Below, piece by piece: positions 26,565 to 35,117 of a stretch of 64,000 bases of DNA; position 1 is the stretch's first letter; every line of letters starts with the position of its first letter. A model generated the notes under the pieces. The model saw only the letters and a program-made list of their open reading frames with translations, was not told the DNA's origin and made no database searches. The position numbers were made by a program, and so were the translations under genes. Source of the stretch: JAHEJN01 sp963787285 (lineage in GTDB: Bacteria; Actinomycetota; Acidimicrobiia; Acidimicrobiales; JAHEJN01); contig CAWBCM010000007.1 in NCBI GenBank assembly GCA_963787285.1, positions 1-64,000 on the forward strand, given 5' to 3'.

Positions 26565-27272
26565 TCAGCGTCGTGCGACCCGACGGAGCGCCAACAGCTC
26601 GCGCGCCACGGGGAGCGCGTCGCGGGTGAACCGGATGGCGGACGCCGGATCGTGGCGCCAGGTCACCGGCACCTCGACGACGGTGAGGCCCGCTCGACGA
26701 GCATGCAGCAGGACCTCGATGTCGAAGCAGTAGCCCTTCGTCGAGACGGGAGCGAGCGTGGCTCGGGCCGCGTCGCGGGTGAAGGCCTTCAGGCCGCACT
26801 GCGTGTCGCGGAGCGTGGTGAGGCCCATGGCGCGGGCGAGCAGGTTGAAGCCTCGCCCGGCCAGCTCGCGGGTCAAGGGCTGCGGTGTGGCGATCACCGA
26901 GTCGGGATGGCGCCGGCTCCCGATGGCGATGTCGGCTCCCGGTTGCTCCACTGCTTCGACCACTCGTTCGACCGAAGCGATGTCGGTCGAGAGGTCGGCA
27001 TCGACGAAGACGATCGTGTCGCCTGACGCCTCGACTGCGCCTCGCGTGACCGCCGCTCCCTTGCCGCGGTGAGGAACCGACACGACCCGCCCCCGGAGAT
27101 CCAGCGCCTCGAGTCCCTCGGCCGCAATCGGGCCCGAACCGTCGGTGCTGCCGTCGTCGACCAGGATGAGCTCGGCATCGCCGAGCGCGCTGTCGGCCAG
27201 TGCCGCCAACGTCGCCGGGATCCGTTCGGCCTCGTCGAGCATCGGGATGACGATCGACCGGGCCCGACGCAT
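26565..27272 (-). CDS. GT2 glycosyltransferase, polyprenyl-phosphate type
   Basis: 235 residues. SIVIPMLDEAERIPATLAAL, ELILVDDGSTDGS and TIVFVDADLSTDI (D-x-D metal site) are the standard GT2 elements of dolichyl/polyprenyl-phosphate glycosyltransferases. RLRDTQCGLKAFTRDAA-like (TTLRDTQCGLKAF) and GYCFDIEVLLHARRAG, with VEVPVTWRHDPAS, are typical of the DPM1/DolP-glucosyltransferase subgroup. No membrane helices, so it is peripheral. It would load a sugar onto a polyprenyl-phosphate carrier for envelope glycans. The ATG at 27272 has TACGCT six bases upstream, a leaderless promoter between it and the GT2-PilZ gene. Confidence 0.88.
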   Translation of the reverse strand: MRRARSIVIPMLDEAERIPATLAALADSALGDAELILVDDGSTDGSGPIAAEGLEALDLRGRVVSVPHRGKGAAVTRGAVEASGDTIVFVDADLSTDIASVERVVEAVEQPGADIAIGSRRHPDSVIATPQPLTRELAGRGFNLLARAMGLTTLRDTQCGLKAFTRDAARATLAPVSTKGYCFDIEVLLHARRAGLTVVEVPVTWRHDPASAIRFTRDALPVARELLALRRVARR

Positions 27273-27278
27273 GGACCG

Positions 27279-27284
27279 AGCGTA
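27279..27284 (-). promoter_or_regulatory. -10 element TACGCT, leaderless GT2 gene
   Basis: TACGCT on the minus strand with six bases to the ATG at 27272. It lies wholly within the 25-base gap after the upstream same-strand gene, so the downstream glycosyltransferase probably has its own promoter. Confidence 0.5.
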
Positions 27285-27297
27285 CGAGGCCGGGGAC

Positions 27298-29142
27298 TCA
27301 GCTCGCGGCAGTCGTCCTTCGATCGATGCGTCGGAACGGAACCGTGACCGAGGCGAACTCCACCAGACGATCGCGTTCGATGGCGCGGAGATCGACGAAC
27401 TCGAGGCCGGCGCGGTGCACGCCCTCGCCGAGATCGGCAACCCATCGGACCCGCGCCGTGAGCCGGAGGTCGTGGAGCGCTCCCGTGGGATCGGGTAGGT
27501 GCAGGGAGACGATCGTGGTGCTGTTGAGCTCCAGGGGCCGTCCGGTCTCGATGCCGATGCCGTCGCCGACCACGTCGAGCACGCGCACGATGTTCCCGTC
27601 GAGGCGACCGCTGACCTCCACCGGGAGGCGGCCGTAGGTGCGCCGCTCGCGATGGCGAGCCCATCGCAGGGTCTCACCGGTGCACAGAGAGGCGATGGCC
27701 CCGGCGGCCGCGACCGAAACCCACAGCGATCGGTCGTTGCTGCCCGTGGCCGCCAGGACGGCAACCCGAAACGCGACGGTGATCCACAGAGCGGTGCTGA
27801 GCGGAGCGAGCATGGGCACTTTCGACAGCATCTCCAGCGGATGCGGATCGAGACCGCTGCGTGGAGCGAAGCGGTAGACCGCTCGCTTTCCGGTCACCCA
27901 GGCCCAGAGCGCTCGGAGATGGAGCCCCAGGTAGGACAACTCGTGCTCCACGTTGGCCAGCGGTCGAATCCTGCCGTCGGAAAGGAGCCAAACGGCCAGC
28001 GCCCGAAGGGCGAACGCGGGAGCGAGCAGCGCGATGGCCTCGCTCGAGCCGATGGCGATCGGGAGGGCGCCGGTGATCATCACAGCCCCGGCAACGACGA
28101 TCACGAGGAGTCGGGCGGCCGACGCCGAGGCCGAGGCGAGCACTTCGAGTCGGCTGGCGCGCTGATGGAGGGTGAGCCCCGGGCGGGTCAGTGCCGACCC
28201 CGGCCCCCGGAGGGCCTCGACCCGACCCAGGACCCTGCGGTCCCGGAGAGCGAGACGAGCGGTCAGGTTCGCCGGTCCGGGCAACTCGGCGAGGACGGTC
28301 GGCACCATGCGCACGATCCATCCGCCCTGCCACAGGCGAAGGGTGTAGCCGAGATCGGGTGCCACGGTGTCGCACGGCAGACCGCCGACGGCATCGTGGG
28401 CCCGGCGCCTAACCACGAGCGGCCCGCCTTCCCAGGCGGCGGCGTCGACGCGATCGAGGCTGGGGGCCGTGACCTCCGACTCGATGTGCTCGATCATCCG
28501 AGGGGCGGAGCGGTCAGCGTTGCGTTCCGTGGTTCCGGCGACGACTGCGGCGACCCGGTCGTCGGCGAAGAGCCCCGACGTGTGACGGAAGAAGTCCGGC
28601 AGCGGCACCTCACCGGCGCTCAGAAACACGGCGAAATCCGCTTCGCTGAGCGACATCCCGTGGTTGAGGTTGCCGGCGCGTGCGCCGGTGACGGCAGTGC
28701 GGGCCACGTACTCGGCACCGTGTTCGGCGGCCAGCGCCTCGATCTCGATGCGGTGTCCGTCGTCGAGCACCCAGAGCGTGTGCGCGACATCGAGAGCATG
28801 ACACCCGATGAGGGTGGCCCGGACGGCATCGACCGGATCGTTCAGCGACGTCACGAAGACATCGACCGAACCGAGGTCGAGCGGTTCCGGCGACTGGCGA
28901 GAGCGTCGGCGCCAAGTGAGATGGAGGAACGACCCGAACGACAACCACACGGCGATCTCGGCCGCCACGAGGGGAATCCCGAGGAGGGGTGAGACGCCGA
29001 TGAGCGAGTCGGTGACCCGCCAGCCGAGATAGGCCAGGCCCCAGATCAGCGCGAGCGCGGCCACGAGGCGGTCGAGCACGAGTGGGGTGCTGATGCGGCG
29101 ACCGTAGGGGTCGTGGCCCGCAACGGCGGAAGGGCTATTCAT
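27298..29142 (-). CDS. Cellulose-synthase-like GT2 membrane protein with C-terminal PilZ domain
   Basis: 614 residues in a BcsA-like layout: two helices (about 20-40 and 50-75), a cytoplasmic GT2 domain (about 90-330), several helices (about 370-500) and a PilZ domain (about 510-600; starts near RRTYGRLPVEVSGRL, with D/G-rich strand DGIGIETGRPL). PilZ domains commonly bind cyclic di-GMP. GT2 elements are TSLNDPVDAVRAT, VLDDGHR (127-131) and RAGNLNHG. The D-x-D position reads SAGE (175-178) and the Q-x-x-R-W box is LRDRRVLGR, so key catalytic residues are missing. The ATG at 29142 precedes the first helix. It is divergent from the PBP gene. Confidence 0.82.
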   Translation of the reverse strand: MNSPSAVAGHDPYGRRISTPLVLDRLVAALALIWGLAYLGWRVTDSLIGVSPLLGIPLVAAEIAVWLSFGSFLHLTWRRRSRQSPEPLDLGSVDVFVTSLNDPVDAVRATLIGCHALDVAHTLWVLDDGHRIEIEALAAEHGAEYVARTAVTGARAGNLNHGMSLSEADFAVFLSAGEVPLPDFFRHTSGLFADDRVAAVVAGTTERNADRSAPRMIEHIESEVTAPSLDRVDAAAWEGGPLVVRRRAHDAVGGLPCDTVAPDLGYTLRLWQGGWIVRMVPTVLAELPGPANLTARLALRDRRVLGRVEALRGPGSALTRPGLTLHQRASRLEVLASASASAARLLVIVVAGAVMITGALPIAIGSSEAIALLAPAFALRALAVWLLSDGRIRPLANVEHELSYLGLHLRALWAWVTGKRAVYRFAPRSGLDPHPLEMLSKVPMLAPLSTALWITVAFRVAVLAATGSNDRSLWVSVAAAGAIASLCTGETLRWARHRERRTYGRLPVEVSGRLDGNIVRVLDVVGDGIGIETGRPLELNSTTIVSLHLPDPTGALHDLRLTARVRWVADLGEGVHRAGLEFVDLRAIERDRLVEFASVTVPFRRIDRRTTAAS

Positions 29143-29227
29143 GCCGTGCCCGTCGGCCGCTACCAGCAGGAGTTGAGGTGAGGGTGACACCGCAGGAGCC
29201 TCGGCGGCCAGTACCGTTTGCAGCGCC

Positions 29228-31606
29228 GTGATGACCCTTCTGCGCAGTCTGCGCTTCTTCGCCATCGTGCCCATCCTGGGCCTCGCCGCCGGGCTCACGG
29301 CCATCGTGATCTCGCCCCAGGTCGGCCAGGTGCTCACGGCCTACGAGACGACCTCCGACGAGGTCACCCTCGACCAGCTCGACGAGCTCGGCACCCGCAC
29401 GCTGGTGTACGACAAGAACGGACAGCTGATCTCGGCGCTGTACAGCGAGAATCGTGAGCTCATCACCCTCGACATGATCCCCGAGGAGGTCATCACCGCC
29501 GTCCTCGTGGTCGAGGACGAGGACTTCTACACCCACAAGGGAATCAATGTCCGCTCGATCATCCGTTCGCTGCGCGAGAACGTGGGCGCCGGCGGCATCA
29601 CCCAGGGTGGTTCGACCATCACCCAACAGCTCATCAAGAACCTGTTGGTGGGTGACGAGCAGACGCTGTCGCGCAAACTCAACGAGGCGGTGTACGCCTG
29701 GCGGCTCGAGAAGACCGCCACCAAGGACGAGATCCTCGAGCGCTACCTGAACACGGTGTACTTCGGCGCCACCGCCTACGGCGTGCAGGCTGCCGCCGAG
29801 GTGTACTGGGGCAAGTCGCCCGACGAGCTGGGTTGGGCCGAAGCCGCCACCTTGGCCGCCCTGATCTCGGCCCCTTCGGCGCACGACCCGATCGAGAATC
29901 CCGAGGAAGCCGACCGTCAGCGAGAGATCGTCCTCGAACGGCTCAACGAGCTCGGTCACATCACCGACGAAGAGCTCCAGGAATACCTGCGAGTTCCGCT
30001 GCCCACCCGACGCCAGACCCTCGACGTCAACCCCGAGAACTACTTCCTGGAGCTGGTTCGCGAAGACCTGCTCGACGACTTCCGGCTCGGAGCAACAGTC
30101 GAGGAGCGTCGCGACACGATCGAGCGCGGCGGTCTGCGCGTGTACACCACGTTCGATCCGGTGGCTCAGCAGATGGCCGAGGACGCCCGCGACGAGGTTC
30201 TGCCCGATGACCCCCGCTTCACCATGGCCATCGCCGCCATCGAGCCGTCGACCGGCGCGATCAAGGCCGTGGTCGGCGGCCCGGGCTTCGACCAGGTGAA
30301 GTTCGACCTCACCACCGACGGAATCGGCCGTCAGCCAGGGTCGTCGATGAAGCCCTTCGTCACGGTCACCCTGTTCGAACAGGGATATCAACCCAACGAC
30401 ACCGCCAGCGGCATCGGTCCGTGCAAGTTCCCCGGAGTCCCCGGAGCCGAGAACTACACGGGCAACAACTTCGGCGGTGGCGCCGGCTCCATCAACTCGA
30501 TTCGGGGGCTCACGACGAGCTCGTCGAACTGCGGGTACCTTCGCCTCGGTCAGATCGCCGGCGTCGAGAACGTGGCCGAAGTCGCCCAGTCGATGGGCAT
30601 CCAGACCGAGCTGCGGCCGGTGTTGACCCTGCCGCTCGGATCGAACGAGGTCCACCCCATGGACATGGCGAGTGCCTACGGCGTGATCGCCAACGGCGGC
30701 AAGCGCAACGAGCCGTACACCATCCAGCGCATCGAGCGCAGCGACGGTGAACTGGTCTTCGAACGGGAGGTGATTCCGCAACAGGTGATCTCCGAGCAGT
30801 CGGCATGTTGGGTCACCGAGATACTGGCGGCCAACGTGGTGGGGGGTACCGGAACCGCGGCCCGCCTACCCAACCAGGTCGCGGCCGGCAAGACCGGTAC
30901 CACCGAAGAGTTCTCCGATGCCTGGTTCGTGGGCTTCACTCCCTACCTCGTCACTGCCGTGTGGATGGGGAACCCCGACGCCCGAGTGCGCATGCTGGGG
31001 GTCGGCGGCCTCGGATCGGTCACCGGCGGCTCGTTCCCTGCGCGGGCCTGGGGTGCGTTCAACACCAGGTACCACGAGAACCTCGAACCGGTCTCGTTCC
31101 CCTCGTGCCCCGGCTACCCCCGCGGGCCGAGGTTCCTCCGCATCGAGGGCGACGCGAAGATCTTCGATCCGTGTCCGGGCGGGGTCACCCTCGACACGAA
31201 CAACGACGGTGCCCCCGACGGCTGTGTCGACCCGGGCACCGATGGTCTGTTGGAGTGTGGTCAGACCGAAACGGTCGACTCGACCGGCAGGCCGATAACG
31301 ATCTTCTGCGAGGCTCCTCACGTTTCCTGTCCGGAGGGCACGGTCGGCGTCGACACCACCGGTGACGGCATCCGCAACGTCTGTGGCCCGCCCCCGCCTC
31401 CACCGGTGCAGTGCCAGGCCGGAACCGTCCCCGTTGCCCAGGCCGACGGCACCTTCGTGTGCGGTCCGGCTCCGCCGCCCGACGCCGCACCCCCGCCCGA
31501 CGTCCCGGTGGCTGCGCCCGCGCCGGTGAGCTGCGGTCCGAACGAGGTTCCGGTCGACAACGTCGGCGGTGACGGTATTGCCGACACCTGCCTGCCCACC
31601 ACCTGA
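29228..31606 (+). CDS. Class A penicillin-binding protein (bifunctional glycosyltransferase/transpeptidase)
   Basis: 792 residues, anchored by one N-terminal helix. The GT51 domain (about 75-245) has VEDEDFYTHKGINVRSI (catalytic Glu), GGSTITQQLIKNLL and RYLNTVYFGATAYGVQAA. The transpeptidase domain (about 320-620) has SSMKPF (active Ser, near 373), SSN in TSSSNCGY and KTGT near 554. The last 145 residues form an unusual tail with four Cys-bracketed repeats and Pro-rich spacers. It polymerises and cross-links peptidoglycan outside the membrane. TACCGT ten bases before the GTG could be the -10; the adjacent ATG at 29231 is also possible. Confidence 0.93.
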   Translation: MMTLLRSLRFFAIVPILGLAAGLTAIVISPQVGQVLTAYETTSDEVTLDQLDELGTRTLVYDKNGQLISALYSENRELITLDMIPEEVITAVLVVEDEDFYTHKGINVRSIIRSLRENVGAGGITQGGSTITQQLIKNLLVGDEQTLSRKLNEAVYAWRLEKTATKDEILERYLNTVYFGATAYGVQAAAEVYWGKSPDELGWAEAATLAALISAPSAHDPIENPEEADRQREIVLERLNELGHITDEELQEYLRVPLPTRRQTLDVNPENYFLELVREDLLDDFRLGATVEERRDTIERGGLRVYTTFDPVAQQMAEDARDEVLPDDPRFTMAIAAIEPSTGAIKAVVGGPGFDQVKFDLTTDGIGRQPGSSMKPFVTVTLFEQGYQPNDTASGIGPCKFPGVPGAENYTGNNFGGGAGSINSIRGLTTSSSNCGYLRLGQIAGVENVAEVAQSMGIQTELRPVLTLPLGSNEVHPMDMASAYGVIANGGKRNEPYTIQRIERSDGELVFEREVIPQQVISEQSACWVTEILAANVVGGTGTAARLPNQVAAGKTGTTEEFSDAWFVGFTPYLVTAVWMGNPDARVRMLGVGGLGSVTGGSFPARAWGAFNTRYHENLEPVSFPSCPGYPRGPRFLRIEGDAKIFDPCPGGVTLDTNNDGAPDGCVDPGTDGLLECGQTETVDSTGRPITIFCEAPHVSCPEGTVGVDTTGDGIRNVCGPPPPPPVQCQAGTVPVAQADGTFVCGPAPPPDAAPPPDVPVAAPAPVSCGPNEVPVDNVGGDGIADTCLPTT
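31172..31591 (+). repeat. Four Cys-bracketed repeats in the PBP C-terminal tail
   Basis: Repeat units run C649-C666, C701-C719, C729-C745 and C769-C788 of the PBP. The pattern is C-x-x-[GN]-x-V-x-[VL]-D-x-x-x-D-G-x-x-x-x-C. Units 1, 2 and 4 (for example DTNNDGAPDGC, DTTGDGIRNVC) contain acidic loops like those of thrombospondin type 3 or dockerin repeats; unit 3 (AQADGTFVC) has lost most acidic residues. Pro-rich stretches separate units 2-3 and 3-4. Confidence 0.7.
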
Positions 31607-31665
31607 CGTCGTCGGCCGCTGAGCGACGTTGGTCCGACGGTGATCAGGTGGTAGCAAAGGGGCAG

Positions 31666-32379
31666 ATGATCGACTTCGGCGTACTTCTCGATGTCCAGGA
31701 CCACGACACCCGCGCCGAGCAGATCCGCCACCGCCGGGTCTCGTTGCCTCAACGCGACGAGCTGAAGCGCATCGGCGCCGAGCTCGCCACCCTCGAGAAG
31801 GCCGAGGCCGAGGCTTCGGCCCGACGCCACGAGCTGGCCCGGCAGGAGAAGCGATTCGAGGACGAGGCCGCGCTGGTCGAGGCCAAGGCGGCCTCGGAGA
31901 ACAACCGGCTGTACTCGGGTGAGATCACCAATCCCAAGGAGCTCCAGGCCATACAGGCCGAGATCGCGTCGCTCAAACGACGCCAGACCGAGCTCGAGGA
32001 CGAGGCGATCGTGCTGATGGAACAGATAGAGCCGGTCGACGTCGAGCTCGCGGGGCTGACCGAGCGCACCGCGGCGCTCCGAGCCGCCGAGGCGACGGCC
32101 ACCGAGGATCTGGCCGCCGCCGAGGCGCAGGCCGACACCGAGCTGGCGACGGTGCTCGAGGAACGGGCGGCGCTCGCGGCTTCGCTCGACCCGGCCCTGC
32201 TTGCCACCTACGAGCGCGTCCAGGCCCAGCAGCGAGGCGTGGCCGTGAGCCGACTGGCCGGAAACACCTGCGACGGTTGCCATCTCGCCCTCTCGGCCGT
32301 CGAGCTCGACCGCGTGAAACACGAACCGCCCGACGTGCTCGTGTACCACGAGGAGTGCGGCCGCATACTGGTGCGCTGA
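31666..32379 (+). CDS. Coiled-coil zinc-ribbon protein (C4-type/HP0958-like)
   Basis: 237 residues. Residues about 25-185 are one long charged coiled coil (ARRHELARQEKRFEDE, LQAIQAEIASLKRRQ, EEATEDLAAAEAQAD-like). The C-terminus is a zinc ribbon with CDGCHLAL and YHEECGRILVR. The usual first Cys of the second pair is replaced by His, giving an H-x-x-C. HP0958 relatives act as RNA-binding or flagellar chaperones; the actinobacterial role is unknown. AAAGGGG lies three bases before the ATG at 31666; the in-frame GTG at 31648 is less likely. The next two genes follow closely. Confidence 0.85.
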   Translation: MIDFGVLLDVQDHDTRAEQIRHRRVSLPQRDELKRIGAELATLEKAEAEASARRHELARQEKRFEDEAALVEAKAASENNRLYSGEITNPKELQAIQAEIASLKRRQTELEDEAIVLMEQIEPVDVELAGLTERTAALRAAEATATEDLAAAEAQADTELATVLEERAALAASLDPALLATYERVQAQQRGVAVSRLAGNTCDGCHLALSAVELDRVKHEPPDVLVYHEECGRILVR

Positions 32380-32386
32380 CGCCATC

Positions 32387-32887
32387 GTGTTCTTCTGGTT
32401 CGCAGGTCTGAGCTTCTTGAGCGTGCTGTTGGTGTTCAACAGCCCGGCGCTCGATTACCGCATGGTCATGCTGGGCGCGGTGCTACCCGGGCTCGAGCTG
32501 GCCTACGGTCCCCCTTGGCTCATGCACACCTTGCTGTTCCCGGTGGCCGTGATGGCCCTGGTGATGGTCCTCACGAGGAATCGCCGACTCGTGCGCAGGC
32601 GCTGGCTCGGACTCCCCATCGGCCTGTTCCTCTATCTCGTGTTCGAGGGTGCGTGGCGCCGAACCGAGCTGTTCTGGTGGCCCGCGTTCGGCACCGACCT
32701 GTCCGAGGCGGCGACGCCGTCGCTGAAGCCACTCGGTCTCGTGATCGTGATGGAGCTGGTCGGCCTGGCCGCCCTGGCGTGGTTGACGATGCGATTTCGA
32801 CTGAACGAACCGGCCCGACGTGACCTGTTCCTCCGTGAGGGTCGCGTCGGTCGCGATCTCATGGCCGGTCCGGAGCCGACGTGTTGA
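32387..32887 (+). CDS. Small integral membrane protein of unknown function
   Basis: 166 residues with four hydrophobic segments: about 1-20 (FFWFAGLSFLSVLLVF), 45-65 (WLMHTLLFPVAVMALVMVL), 76-92 (LPIGLFLYLVFEGAW) and 117-138 (PLGLVIVMELVGLAALAWL). His in L-M-H-T-L-L-F-P with acidic residues near the membrane edge recalls YdjM-type membrane hydrolases, but the match is too weak to assign. The start is a GTG seven bases after the zinc-ribbon stop. The last seven bases overlap the histidine-phosphatase gene, so the three genes are likely one operon. Confidence 0.7.
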   Translation: MFFWFAGLSFLSVLLVFNSPALDYRMVMLGAVLPGLELAYGPPWLMHTLLFPVAVMALVMVLTRNRRLVRRRWLGLPIGLFLYLVFEGAWRRTELFWWPAFGTDLSEAATPSLKPLGLVIVMELVGLAALAWLTMRFRLNEPARRDLFLREGRVGRDLMAGPEPTC

Positions 32888-33450
32888 TTCTCGTGCGGCA
32901 CGGCCGCACCGAGCGAAACGCCGGGGGAGTGCTGCAGGGCCGGGCCGACGTTGGGCTCGACGACACCGGCCGCGATCAGGCTCGTGCGCTCGCGGCTGCG
33001 CTGCCGGTGCTGAGCAGAGTGGTCGCCAGCCCGCTGGTCAGGGCGCTCGAGACCGCCAGGGCCCTGGCCGACACGGTGGAGATCGACGAACGGTTCATCG
33101 AGCTCGACTACGGGGCCTTCGACGGCATCCCCATCCGCGACGTGCCATCGGCCACCTGGGAACGGTGGCGCTCCGACCCGGACTTCGCTCCACCGGGCGG
33201 CGAGTCGCTGCGTGCAGTGAGTGAACGGGTCCGTCCTGCCCTCGCCGAGTTGGCCGCAGCCGCGGGGGATGACGACATCGCGGTGGTGAGCCATGTCTCG
33301 CCGATCAAGGCGGCCATGGTGTGGGCTCTGGGTGTCGACGAGGCTGTGACGTGGCGCTGCCACCTGTCGCCGGCATCGATCACTCGCGTCGGCTGGCGAG
33401 GCCAAAGACCGGTACTGCAGTCGTTCAACGAGACCGGTCACCTGCGCTGA
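32881..33450 (+). CDS. Histidine phosphatase-family protein (phosphoglycerate-mutase-like)
   Basis: 189 residues. The R-H-G motif is LILVRHGRTERNAGG, with the phospho-accepting His at about residue 7. The second Arg lies in VASPLVRALETARALA, ELDYGAFDGIP carries the catalytic Glu, and the second His is VVSHVSPIKA. Small single-domain members dephosphorylate metabolites such as alpha-ribazole phosphate, phosphoglycerates or sugar phosphates; the substrate here is not evident. The GTG start overlaps the upstream membrane-protein gene by seven bases. Confidence 0.9.
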   Translation: MLILVRHGRTERNAGGVLQGRADVGLDDTGRDQARALAAALPVLSRVVASPLVRALETARALADTVEIDERFIELDYGAFDGIPIRDVPSATWERWRSDPDFAPPGGESLRAVSERVRPALAELAAAAGDDDIAVVSHVSPIKAAMVWALGVDEAVTWRCHLSPASITRVGWRGQRPVLQSFNETGHLR

Positions 33451-33452
33451 GC

Positions 33453-33954
33453 TCACTCAGCGAGCGGCGCCCGTCGCTCGAGGAGCATGGTCGACCAGAA
33501 TCGGCCCATCTTGAAGCCGACTTCGTGCTGCACGCCGAGCGACGCGAAGCCCAGCCTGTGATGCAGCGCAATCGACGCGTCGTTGGGTAGGGCAACGATC
33601 GCGTACCGCGCGGTGCGCGCCGTGTGCGTCGACGTCGCTCAGCAGCGTTCGGTACAGCTCCGTGCCGAGCCCCCGACCACTGCGGCCCGGCTTCAGGACG
33701 ATCGTGGTCTCGACCGAGGAGTCGTAGGCCGCCTTCGGGCGAAAGGGGCTGCTCCACGCCGCACCGAGGATCTCGCCCTCGAGCTCGGTCACCCAAACCT
33801 GCCACGGTGTTTCGCCGCCGTACTTGGCGAACCAGGCGCGACGCTGGTCGACCGTCCACGGTTCGAGATCGAACGAGACGTGCGACTCGACGATGTAGTG
33901 GTTGTAGATGTCGGTGATCGGGGCCAGATCGTCGACCGTCGCGCGGCGAATCAT
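33453..33954 (-). pseudogene. GNAT acetyltransferase (phosphinothricin acetyltransferase type) with a one-base frameshift
   Basis: The first 112 codons read as a Pat/YncA-type GNAT: RRATVDDLAPITDIYNHYI, SHVSFDLEPWTVDQRRAWF and LKPGRSGRGLGTELYRTLL (acetyl-CoA loop). After HGAHRA the frame is lost. Dropping one C at 33606-33607 restores YAIVALPNDASIALHHRLGF and a normal end (FWSTMLLERRAPLAE) with stop at 33453, giving a standard 166-residue enzyme. As written, the frame stops at 33457 after an unrelated basic tail. Such enzymes N-acetylate small amines such as phosphinothricin or methionine sulfoximine. The break could be a real mutation or a sequencing error. Confidence 0.75.
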
Positions 33955-33968
33955 GCCAGGATCATCGC

Positions 33969-35066
33969 ATGCCCATCGGACGACCGCGATCTGTCGTAGC
34001 CGAACTTCCCGCCTACCGCCCCGGAAAGGACGCGGCCCAGGCCGAAGCCGAACACGGCATCACCGACGCGATCAAGCTCGCGTCGAACGAGAACCCGCTG
34101 CCTCCGCTTCCCTCGGTACTGAGCGCCATCAACCGTGCCACAATCGGCCTCAACCGGTACGCCGACCATCGGGCATCAGCGGTGCGGGCTCGCCTCGGCG
34201 AGTGGCTCGGGGTGGACACCGACTGCGTCACGGTGGGGTGTGGCTCGGTCGGTTTGCTCCAGCAACTGGCGCTCACCTACGTCGACCCGGGAGACGAGGT
34301 GGTCTATCCGTGGCGTTCCTTCGAGGTGTATCCGGTGTACACCCAGCTCGTTGGGGGAGTGGCCGTCACCGTTCCACTCGTCGACGGCGCCTTCGACCTC
34401 GCCGCAGTCGCCGCCGCGGTCACCTCCAAGGCCAAGCTCGTCCTGCTCGCGACGCCGAACAATCCCACTGGCCGCGCCGTGTCGACCGATGAGCTGGCGA
34501 CGTTCGTGGCCGCGGTGCCCGACGACGTGATCGTGGTGGTCGACGAGGCGTACCGCGAGTTCCTCGACCCGGTCTTCGGTGATCCGGTGCACGACCTCGT
34601 GCCCCGCTTTCCCAACGTCGTCGTGACCCGCACCTTCTCGAAGGCCCACGGACTGGCCGGCCTGCGTATCGGCTACGCAGTGGGTCATCCCGAGGTGATC
34701 GCCGCCATCGACAAGACGCTCTTCCCGTTCGCGGTCAATGCGCTGGCCCAGGCCGCAGCACTCGCGGTGATCGAGGCCGACGACGAGATCGCCGACCGGG
34801 TGGCCGACATCCTGGCCGAGCGCGCTCGGGTGGTGTCCGAGCTCGGGAAGCGGGGCTGGCGGGTGCCCGACCAGCAGGCGAACTTCGTGTGGTTGCCGTT
34901 GGGCGCCGACACCGACGAGGTGTACCTCGCCCTGGAGAAACGAGGGGTCGTCACCCGTCCGTTCACGGGGGAGGGGATCCGGGTCACCATCGGCACTCCG
35001 GCCGAGAACGATCGGTTCCTCGCCACCCTCGCCGAGGTGCGTTCGCCTGACCAGTCGACCCGATAG
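33969..35066 (+). CDS. HisC-like histidinol-phosphate/aromatic aminotransferase
   Basis: 365-residue fold-type-I PLP aminotransferase. It has IKLASNENPLPPLPSVL (N-E-N-P), RYADHRASAVRARL, VTVGCGSVGLLQQL, YPWRSFEVYP, LVLLATPNNPTGRAV (N-P-T-G), VVVDEAYREF and the PLP Lys in TRTFSKAHGLAGLRIGYA. The C-terminal FVWLPLG and the GIRVTIGTPAEND Arg fit HisC or actinobacterial aromatic aminotransferase (Pat). It would use histidinol phosphate or aromatic amino acids with 2-oxoglutarate. It stands alone, not in a his operon. CAGGAT six bases before the ATG may be a leaderless -10. Confidence 0.88.
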   Translation: MPIGRPRSVVAELPAYRPGKDAAQAEAEHGITDAIKLASNENPLPPLPSVLSAINRATIGLNRYADHRASAVRARLGEWLGVDTDCVTVGCGSVGLLQQLALTYVDPGDEVVYPWRSFEVYPVYTQLVGGVAVTVPLVDGAFDLAAVAAAVTSKAKLVLLATPNNPTGRAVSTDELATFVAAVPDDVIVVVDEAYREFLDPVFGDPVHDLVPRFPNVVVTRTFSKAHGLAGLRIGYAVGHPEVIAAIDKTLFPFAVNALAQAAALAVIEADDEIADRVADILAERARVVSELGKRGWRVPDQQANFVWLPLGADTDEVYLALEKRGVVTRPFTGEGIRVTIGTPAENDRFLATLAEVRSPDQSTR

Positions 35067-35069
35067 GAT
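35064..35069 (+). promoter_or_regulatory. -10 element TAGGAT overlapping the upstream stop codon
   Basis: TAGGAT includes the TAG stop of the HisC-like gene. It would give a leader of about 42 bases to the Tat-secreted protein gene starting at 35118. Confidence 0.3.
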
Positions 35070-35117
35070 CGCTGCTGGCTGGGTAGGCAACCGCTTCCGC
35101 GAGGTCCGAGATCGTCA

